Assembly: GCF_001984195.1 (NCBI RefSeq)
Contig: NZ_MTQN01000012.1
Span: 930,001-994,000 of the forward strand
Length of the DNA stretch: 64,000 nucleotides
Direction: 5' to 3'
From: Kribbella sp. ALI-6-A
Lineage (GTDB): Bacteria > Actinomycetota > Actinomycetes > Propionibacteriales > Kribbellaceae
The number at the start of each line of letters is the position of its first letter. The first letter of the stretch is position 1. Positions 58,178 to 64,000 of the stretch are shown here, piece by piece. A model generated the notes under the pieces. That model was not told the origin of the DNA. It saw only the letters and a program-made list of their open reading frames with translations, and did no database searches. Both the position numbers and the translations under genes were made by a program.

Positions 58178-59650
58178 TCACCTGGTTCCGAACACCCGGG
58201 ACTCGGCGGCGTCCCAGTCGGCCGGTCTACCCTGCGGCGGGTACCGCCGCAGACGATGGGTCGCACGGACCAGCGCGCGCATCGCGCTCAAGTCCGGCAA
58301 CGGTTCCCTCAGGGCGCGTGCCTGGACCAGCACGTTGCCCAGTGCGGACGCCTCGACGGGCCCGGCGAGCACCGGAACTCCGCAGGCGTCCGCGGTCAAT
58401 TGGCAGAGCAGCTCGTTCTGCGAGCCTCCGCCGATCACGTGCACGACGTCGATCTCACGGCCGACGATCTCCCGCGCACTGCGCAGCGTCCTGCGGTAGG
58501 CCAGCGCGAGGCTTTCCAGCACGCATCGGACAGTCGCCGCACGGGTCGCCGGCTTGTCCTGACCGGTCCGTGCGCAGAACTCGTCGATCCGGGCCGGCAT
58601 GTTGCCCGGAGCAAGGAACACCGGATCGTCCGGATCGATCAGTACGCCGAACGCGGGCACGTCGGCGGCCTCCTTCAGCAACTGCTGCAGGTCGTCGCTC
58701 CCCCAGACCCGCAGGCACTCCTGCAGGATCCACAGCCCCATCACGTTCTTGAGGAACCGGGTCCGCCCGTCGACCCCACCCTCGTTGGTGAAGTTCGCCC
58801 GGCGCGCCTCCTCGGTCAGGACCGGCGCGGGCAGCTCCAAACCGGCCAGCGACCAGGTCCCGGACGAGATGTACGCGAAGTTCGCCCCGTCCTCGGCCGG
58901 TACTGCGACCACCGACGACGCCGTGTCGTGCGACCCCACCGCGATCACCGGAACCCGCCGCGCGTCCTGTCCCTCCGCGGACGAACCAAATCCAAGCTCC
59001 TCCGCAACTTCCGGCAGAACCGGACCGATCACCTGTCCCGGCTCCCGCAGCTCGGGCAAGAGCTCGACGGGGATCCCAACGCGCCGCGCGAAATCTTCGC
59101 TCCACGACCGCGTGGTGACGTCGTACAGCTGGGTGGTGGACGCATTGGTCGCCTCCGCGCCCACGACGCCCGTCAGCCAGTACGCGAGCAGGTCCGGGAT
59201 GAGCAGCAGGCGCTCGGCGCGGTCGAGGGATCGCTCGGCGGCGAGCTGGTAGATCGTGTTGAACGGCAGCTGCTGCAGCCCGGTCACGGCGTAGAGGTCC
59301 TCGGCGGGCACCTTGCGCAGGACCTCGTCCATCACGCCCTCGGTCCGCGAGTCGCGGTAGTGCACCGGGTTGCCGATCAAGCGGCCGTCGCCGTCGAGCA
59401 GGCCGTAGTCGACCGCCCAGGAGTCGATGCCGATACCGTCGAGCGGTCCACCAAGCGCGGCCTTGCGCAGCCCAGCGAGGGTTTCGCGGTACAGGTGCAG
59501 GATGTCCCAGTGCAGCGTGCCCTGGACCTGGACCCCACCGTTCCAGAACCGGTGCACCTCGGTCAGCTCGAGGTTTCCCGCGGCGACGTCGGCCACCATC
59601 ACCCGCCCACTGGACGCACCAAGGTCCACCGCGGCCAACCGAAGACTCAT
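58178..59650 (-). CDS. rhaB: Rhamnulokinase
   Basis: The 490-residue FGGY-family kinase phosphorylates L-rhamnulose to L-rhamnulose 1-phosphate. LAAVDLGASSGRVMVADVAA opens the protein (phosphate-1 loop); GIGIDSWAVDYGLLDGDGRL (Asp75-type substrate region), PVHYRDSRTEGVMDEVLRKV, PVIAVGSHDTASSVVAVPAE, ISSGTWSLAGLELPAPVLTE and VIGGGSQNELLCQLTADACG (adenosine loop) follow, all RhaB-specific. GAAGGAGC precedes the ATG. It sits between the isomerase-like gene and the orphan HTH gene. Confidence 0.93.
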   Translation of the reverse strand: MSLRLAAVDLGASSGRVMVADVAAGNLELTEVHRFWNGGVQVQGTLHWDILHLYRETLAGLRKAALGGPLDGIGIDSWAVDYGLLDGDGRLIGNPVHYRDSRTEGVMDEVLRKVPAEDLYAVTGLQQLPFNTIYQLAAERSLDRAERLLLIPDLLAYWLTGVVGAEATNASTTQLYDVTTRSWSEDFARRVGIPVELLPELREPGQVIGPVLPEVAEELGFGSSAEGQDARRVPVIAVGSHDTASSVVAVPAEDGANFAYISSGTWSLAGLELPAPVLTEEARRANFTNEGGVDGRTRFLKNVMGLWILQECLRVWGSDDLQQLLKEAADVPAFGVLIDPDDPVFLAPGNMPARIDEFCARTGQDKPATRAATVRCVLESLALAYRRTLRSAREIVGREIDVVHVIGGGSQNELLCQLTADACGVPVLAGPVEASALGNVLVQARALREPLPDLSAMRALVRATHRLRRYPPQGRPADWDAAESRVFGTR

Positions 59651-59703
59651 GGGACGAAGCTCCTTCTCGGACTGATGGGACGGGCTGTATCGGTGCGGTG
59701 AGC

Positions 59704-61167
59704 TCAGGCCGGGTTGACGACCTCCAGGGGGAGATGGAGCAGGCTCGCGACTGCCTTCAGGTCCGCGACCCGGTGGCCGGTGCCGAGGGCCCAGTGGTGG
59801 GCGATGCCGGAGGCGGACCAGGCGTCGGTCCACTCGCCGGGGTCGCAGCCGAAGTCGACGCGGCTGGTCGTGTTGCCGATCTGCAGCAACGGGCCGGGCA
59901 CGACCGTGCCCTCGGAGGCGATCAGCTTGAAGGAGCCGTCGCGCAACTGCCCCAGCCCCACCGCGGTGACAGGACCGTGGGCCACGTCGAACTCGACCGA
60001 CACGCCCCAGCCACGTTTGCCGTGGTAGACCCCGAGCCCACGCAGCAAGGGTTTCGTGGAACTGATCGCGAGATGTGCCGGTCCGTCGTGCCCCATCTCC
60101 ACCACGTTGTCGTGGAAGTTCAGTGCCTGCAGCTCGGTGAACGAACCACCCGCACCGAGCTTGTCCATCAGCAGCATCGCCAGCGACGTGCGCAGCTCGT
60201 ACTCCCCCGCCGCCGGCACACCCCTTGCTGTGAGCAACGATGCACCGAGGATCATGCCGGCCGCGACGCGTTCGTGCATCTCGCCGTCGAGGCCGCGGTG
60301 GTAGTAGGCCAGGGTGTCGAGCTGGAAGTCCTCGACCAGCCGGTCGAGCGCGACCGACACCGTCGCACCCCAGCGGAAGTCGTCCTCGACCACCGAGTCG
60401 TCCAGTGTGAAGACGTCCTGGGCCACCTTCATCCGGGCCTCGGTCTCGGCCGCGGTCACCTTCTCGACCCGGACCCGCAGGTCGTCGATCTCCAGGACCT
60501 CGACGTGCCCGCCGAGCTGTGCGGAGACCAGCGTCGGGTCGGTGACGACGTCCATCATGCCGGGGTAGAGATGCCCGAGCAGGCCGTGCCGTCCGTGCCG
60601 GAAGGCGGCGCGGACGCCGGCCGCCTTCAGCCAGCGGTGGATCCTGGCCCAGGCGCGTTCGTCCTCGAGATAGCCGGACACCGACCGGAAGTCGATGCCG
60701 CACCGCTCGAACGCGTTCGCCATCTCCGGCAACGGGCAGGCTCCGCAGTAGGCGAGCCAGGCACCGGTGTCGAAACTCGCGTGGTCCATCGCCTCGGTGG
60801 GCTGCAGGTTGAGCAACAGCACCGGGGCACCACTGCGCTGGGCGACCGGCACCAGCATCGACGCGGTCATGTAGGTGGTCAGGAACCCGACGATCAGGTC
60901 GCAGTCGGCGAGCCGCAGCTTCTCGGCCGCCGCAGCTCCTTCCTGGGCGTCGGAGATGAACCCGACGTCCACGACCTCGCAGTCGAACTCCCCGAACCGC
61001 TCGGCCACCCGCCGCGCCGACGCCTGCAACTGCGGCAGCAGCTCCGGGAACTGCGGCCAGTACGCACCGAGTCCACCCGCGACCAGCCCGATCCGCGTCT
61101 TGCGCGGCTCGACCCGCGGCAGCAGGCCGCCGCCGTCGACGGACCGCGCGGGATCAGTGCTCCACAT
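59704..61167 (-). CDS. L-fucose/L-arabinose isomerase-like protein in the rhamnose operon
   Basis: The 487-residue protein has the general architecture of the fucose/arabinose isomerase superfamily (three domains). Its N-terminal Rossmann-like domain is RIGLVAGGLGAYWPQFPELL and DCDLIVGFLTTYMTASMLVP, and LLNLQPTEAMDHASFDTG follows. Glu/Asp/His residues that could coordinate a metal lie in VVEDDFRWGATVSVALDRLV and FHDNVVEMGHDGPAH, with the C-terminal barrel after that (GVYHGKRGWGVSVEFDVAHG). It is not the rhamnose isomerase, which is encoded upstream. It may act on a related sugar (L-lyxose, L-fucose) or serve as a second isomerase. Operon position is 30 bases after the fusion gene. Confidence 0.8.
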   Translation of the reverse strand: MWSTDPARSVDGGGLLPRVEPRKTRIGLVAGGLGAYWPQFPELLPQLQASARRVAERFGEFDCEVVDVGFISDAQEGAAAAEKLRLADCDLIVGFLTTYMTASMLVPVAQRSGAPVLLLNLQPTEAMDHASFDTGAWLAYCGACPLPEMANAFERCGIDFRSVSGYLEDERAWARIHRWLKAAGVRAAFRHGRHGLLGHLYPGMMDVVTDPTLVSAQLGGHVEVLEIDDLRVRVEKVTAAETEARMKVAQDVFTLDDSVVEDDFRWGATVSVALDRLVEDFQLDTLAYYHRGLDGEMHERVAAGMILGASLLTARGVPAAGEYELRTSLAMLLMDKLGAGGSFTELQALNFHDNVVEMGHDGPAHLAISSTKPLLRGLGVYHGKRGWGVSVEFDVAHGPVTAVGLGQLRDGSFKLIASEGTVVPGPLLQIGNTTSRVDFGCDPGEWTDAWSASGIAHHWALGTGHRVADLKAVASLLHLPLEVVNPA

Positions 61168-61197
61168 GGTGAACCTCCTCGGTCATCAGCAGTTGCC

Positions 61198-63240
61198 TCA
61201 GCGCAGGAACGCGGCGGCCACGCCGGCGTCCACCGGCACGTGCAGTCCAGTGGTGTGCGAGAGCTCGCCGGCCGTCAGCGCAAACACCGCCGCCGCGACG
61301 TGTTCGGGCAGCACCTCACGCTTCAGCAACGTCCGCTGCGCGTAGAACGCCCCCAGTTCCGACTCCGGTACGCCGTACACCGCGGCGCGCTGCGCACCCC
61401 AGCCCTTCGCGAAGATGCCCGAACCGCGGACCACGCCGTCGGGGTTGACGCCGTTGACCCGGATCCCGTGCTCGCCGAGCTCGGCCGCGAGCAGCCGGAC
61501 CTGGTGGGCCTGGTCCGCCTTCGCCGCGCCGTAGGCCACGTTGTTCGGTCCGGCGAACACGGCGTTCTTGCTGGAGATGTAGACGATGTCGCCACCGATG
61601 CCCTGGTCGATCAGCACCTTCGCTCCGACCCGGGAGACCAGGAAGGATCCCTTGGCCATCACGTCGTGCTGCAGGTCCCAGTCCTTCTCGGTGGTCTCCA
61701 GCAGGGGCTTCGAGATCGACAATCCGGCATTGTTGACGATCAGGTCGACACCACCGAAGGCCAGCACCGCCTGCTCGAACGCCGCCTCCACTGCCGCCTC
61801 GCTCGACACGTCGGCCCCGACCGCGATCGCCTGGTCCGTCGTACCGATCTCCTTGGCCACCGCCTCGGCCGCCGCGGTGTCCAGATCGGCGACGACCACG
61901 CACGCGCCTTCGGCCGCGAGCCGCTGTGCGATCGCCTTGCCGATGCCGGAGCCACCGCCGGTGACGAACGCGACCCGGGTCGCCAACGGCTTCGGCTTCG
62001 GCATCCGCTGCAGCTTCGCCTCCTCCAGCGCCCAGTACTCGATCCGGAACTTCTCCCGCTCGTCGATCGGCGCGTACGTCGAAACCGCTTCGGCTCCGCG
62101 CATCACGTTGACCGCGTTGACGTAGAACTCGCCCGCGACCCGCGCGGTCTGCTTGTCCTTACCGAAGCTGAACATGCCGACCCCGGGCACCAGCACGATC
62201 GCCGGATCCGCACCGCGCATCGGCGGGCTGTCCGGCTCTTTGTGCCGGTCGTAGTAGGCCGCGTAGTCCTCGCGGTACTGCAGGTGGAGCTCCCTGAGCC
62301 GGATCACCGCATCCTCGAGCGGGGCGCTCGGTGGGAGGTCGAGCACCAGCGGCCGCACCTTCGTGCGGAGGAAGTGATCCGGGCAGGACGTGCCGAGCGC
62401 CGCCAGCTCACCCAGCTTCTCGCGAGCAGTGAACTCCAGAACGACGTCCGCATCGTTGAAGTGGCCGACCTGCGGGTTGTCGGTCGACGCCAGCCCGCGG
62501 ATCACCGGCGCGAGCGCCGCGGCCCGCTGCCGCCGCTGCTCGGCCGGCAGCGCCTCGAACCCCGGTACGACGGCTCCGAACGGCTCCGCCTGGCCGCGCT
62601 CGGCCAGGAATCGCTCGGCCGTGCGGATGATCTCCAGCGAGTTCGCCTCACACTCGGCCGAGGTGTCGCCCCAGGCCGTGATGCCGTGCCCACCGAGAAT
62701 CACGCCGATCGCCTGCGGGTTGTCCCGCTTCGTCGCCGCGATGTCCAGGCCGAGCTGGAACCCGGGCCGCCGCCACGGCACCCAGACCACCCGATCACCG
62801 AAGCACTCGGCGGTCAGCTTCTCGCCGTCGGCCGCCGTCGCCAGCGCGATCCCCGAGTCGGGGTGCAGGTGGTCGACGTGCGGGGCCTCGACCAGTCCGT
62901 GCATCGCGGTGTCGATCGACGGCGCCGCGCCGCCCTTGCCGTGCAGGCAGTAGTCGAAGGCGGCGACCATCTCGTCCTCGCGGTCGACGCCGGGGTAGAC
63001 CTCGACCAGCGCGTTCAGACGGTCCTGCCGCAGGACGGCCAGTCCGGCCGCGGTCAGTGTGCCCAGGTCACCGCCGGAGCCCTTCACCCAGACCAGGTCC
63101 ACGGGCTGCTGGGTGACCGGGTCGATCGCGGTGCCCTTGGCGGAGGTGTTGCCGCCGGCGTAGTTCGTGTTGCGCGGGTCAGCACCCAATCTGTTGCTGC
63201 GGGCGACGAGTTCGGCACTGACGTCCGGGGTGTCGGTCAC
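61198..63240 (-). CDS. Bifunctional rhamnulose-1-phosphate aldolase / SDR alcohol dehydrogenase
   Basis: The 680-residue protein fuses a class II aldolase (residues about 5-400; NTNYAGGNTSAKGTAIDPVT, VDHLHPDSGIALATAADGEK with zinc His, GVILGGHGITAWGDTSAECE with a further His) to an SDR (about 420-680; VAFVTGGGSGIGKAIAQRLA, NNAGLSISKPLLETTEKDWD, ISSKNAVFAGPNNVAYGAAK with Ser/Tyr/Lys). It matches the RhaD/RhaE-W type known from Bacillus and actinobacteria: the aldolase makes dihydroxyacetone phosphate and L-lactaldehyde, and the second half oxidises the lactaldehyde. The GTG start at 63240 lies 3 bases after the isomerase stop, so the genes are tightly coupled. Confidence 0.93.
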   Translation of the reverse strand: MTDTPDVSAELVARSNRLGADPRNTNYAGGNTSAKGTAIDPVTQQPVDLVWVKGSGGDLGTLTAAGLAVLRQDRLNALVEVYPGVDREDEMVAAFDYCLHGKGGAAPSIDTAMHGLVEAPHVDHLHPDSGIALATAADGEKLTAECFGDRVVWVPWRRPGFQLGLDIAATKRDNPQAIGVILGGHGITAWGDTSAECEANSLEIIRTAERFLAERGQAEPFGAVVPGFEALPAEQRRQRAAALAPVIRGLASTDNPQVGHFNDADVVLEFTAREKLGELAALGTSCPDHFLRTKVRPLVLDLPPSAPLEDAVIRLRELHLQYREDYAAYYDRHKEPDSPPMRGADPAIVLVPGVGMFSFGKDKQTARVAGEFYVNAVNVMRGAEAVSTYAPIDEREKFRIEYWALEEAKLQRMPKPKPLATRVAFVTGGGSGIGKAIAQRLAAEGACVVVADLDTAAAEAVAKEIGTTDQAIAVGADVSSEAAVEAAFEQAVLAFGGVDLIVNNAGLSISKPLLETTEKDWDLQHDVMAKGSFLVSRVGAKVLIDQGIGGDIVYISSKNAVFAGPNNVAYGAAKADQAHQVRLLAAELGEHGIRVNGVNPDGVVRGSGIFAKGWGAQRAAVYGVPESELGAFYAQRTLLKREVLPEHVAAAVFALTAGELSHTTGLHVPVDAGVAAAFLR

Positions 63241-63243
63241 GGT

Positions 63244-64000
63244 TCAGGCTCCCCATCCGGCCTGCTGGCCGTCGGCTCGGTCCTTGCTGATCTGCTCGAA
63301 GTAGCCGCTGCGCTGGTACGCCGCGACCGGGTCGGGGTCGAGCCCCTGCTCGGTCCGCAGCTCCGCCAGCAGCGGGCGGACGTCGGTGTTGTAGGCGTCC
63401 ATCAGGGCGGCGTTGGCGCCGAGCACGTCACCGTCCTGCTGGGCCTTGCGCAGCGCGTCCCGGTCGACCAGCAGCGCCTTCGCGGTGGCCTCCTGGACGT
63501 TCATCACCGAGCGGATGATGGCCGGGATCTTCGCCTCGATGTTGTGGCACTGGTCGAGCATGAAGGCGATGCCGCGGTCCGGGTCGAGCGCGTCGCCGCG
63601 GACGATCTCGTTCATGATCCGGAACAGCTGGAACGGGTCGGCCGCGCCCACCATCAGGTCGTCGTCGGCGTAGAAGCGGCTGTTGAAGTCGAAGGCGCCG
63701 AGCTTGCCCACCCGGAGCAGGAACGCGACGATGAACTCGATGTTCGTGCCCGGCGCGTGGTGCCCGGTGTCGATGCAGACCGTTGCCTTCGGCCCCAGTT
63801 CCAGGCAGTGCGCGTACGACGTACCCCAGTCCGGTACGTCGGTGGTGTAGAAGGCCGGCTCGAACAGCTTGTACTCCAGCAGCAAACGCTGGTCGGCGCC
63901 GAGCCGGTCGTAGACCTCCTTCAGTGCGGTCGCCAACCGGTCCTGCCGGTCCTGGATGTCGTCTTGGCCGGGGTAGTTCGTCCCGTCGGAGAACCACAGC
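63244..64000 (-). CDS. rhaI: L-rhamnose isomerase, C-terminal part (5' end outside window)
   Basis: The frame is open to the right edge of the window, so the N-terminus is not seen. The visible 252 residues are those of the RhaI (Pseudomonas/Gram-positive) type: LWFSDGTNYPGQDDIQDRQD at the edge, LLLEYKLFEPAFYTTDVPDW, CIDTGHHAPGTNIEFIVAFL, KLGAFDFNSRFYADDDLMVG and MLDQCHNIEAKIPAIIRSVM. The conserved Glu, Asp and His in these blocks bind the two metal ions that move the C1/C2 hydrogens. It converts L-rhamnose to L-rhamnulose and is the first gene of the operon in this window. Confidence 0.93.
   Translation of the reverse strand, partial: LWFSDGTNYPGQDDIQDRQDRLATALKEVYDRLGADQRLLLEYKLFEPAFYTTDVPDWGTSYAHCLELGPKATVCIDTGHHAPGTNIEFIVAFLLRVGKLGAFDFNSRFYADDDLMVGAADPFQLFRIMNEIVRGDALDPDRGIAFMLDQCHNIEAKIPAIIRSVMNVQEATAKALLVDRDALRKAQQDGDVLGANAALMDAYNTDVRPLLAELRTEQGLDPDPVAAYQRSGYFEQISKDRADGQQAGWGA

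Overview
The window is high-GC actinobacterial chromosome. Evidence is the strong GC bias at third codon positions, frequent GTG starts, an F420-dependent glucose-6-phosphate dehydrogenase, GTP-type PEP carboxykinase, an Lsr2 relative, TANNNT leaderless promoters and many paralogous SDR, GNAT and LLM genes. A large soil actinomycete of the Nocardioidaceae/Kribbellaceae type (Kribbella-like) fits best. That placement is inference from gene content, not from a search.

Layout. 1-13.7 kb is core-like: an aldo/keto reductase end, a TPR protein, a Tat-exported beta-helix protein, a two-gene flavin pair (LLM monooxygenase plus FMN reductase), YCII-like, FkbM methyltransferase, SDR, GNAT, small membrane proteins, DUF72, F420-dependent G6P dehydrogenase and a pair of membrane/secreted proteins. 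A tRNA-Arg(ACG) with a perfect terminator follows. An 18-kb accessory segment (13.83-31.86 kb) begins inside that terminator and is bounded by a 33/34-bp near-perfect direct repeat. It carries an excisionase-like HTH gene, a HEAGH metalloprotease-like protein, a Sel1-repeat protein, DUF4259, DUF932, a membrane/GAF-like protein with an undecaprenyl-phosphate sugar transferase, an lsr2 copy, a NACHT NTPase, and a serine recombinase preceded by a res-like array. Many of its genes are broken by single-base frameshifts or an in-frame stop, and no tyrosine or large serine integrase is visible, so it reads as a decaying integrated element.

31.9-47.6 kb returns to core-like genes: small proteins, an arsenic operon (ArsR-ArsC fusion, aquaporin, ArsC), methyltransferase, YciI, PEP carboxykinase, an LLM oxidoreductase, tRNA-Ser(GCT), an LCP-family cell-wall ligase, acetyl xylan esterase family, MBL hydrolase, HIRAN protein and threonine ammonia-lyase. 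47.6-53.5 kb holds a histidine kinase/OmpR regulator pair with a small secreted protein, an APH-type kinase, and a MarR repressor flanked by an SDR gene and a SnoaL-like gene. Their promoters share one palindrome (TGTCC-N4-GGACA and a close variant).

53.5-64 kb is an L-rhamnose utilisation block on the minus strand: L-rhamnose isomerase (cut by the window end), a rhamnulose-1-phosphate aldolase/dehydrogenase fusion, a second sugar-isomerase-like protein, rhamnulokinase, an orphan LuxR-type HTH protein, and a secreted GH78 alpha-L-rhamnosidase that would release the sugar outside the cell.
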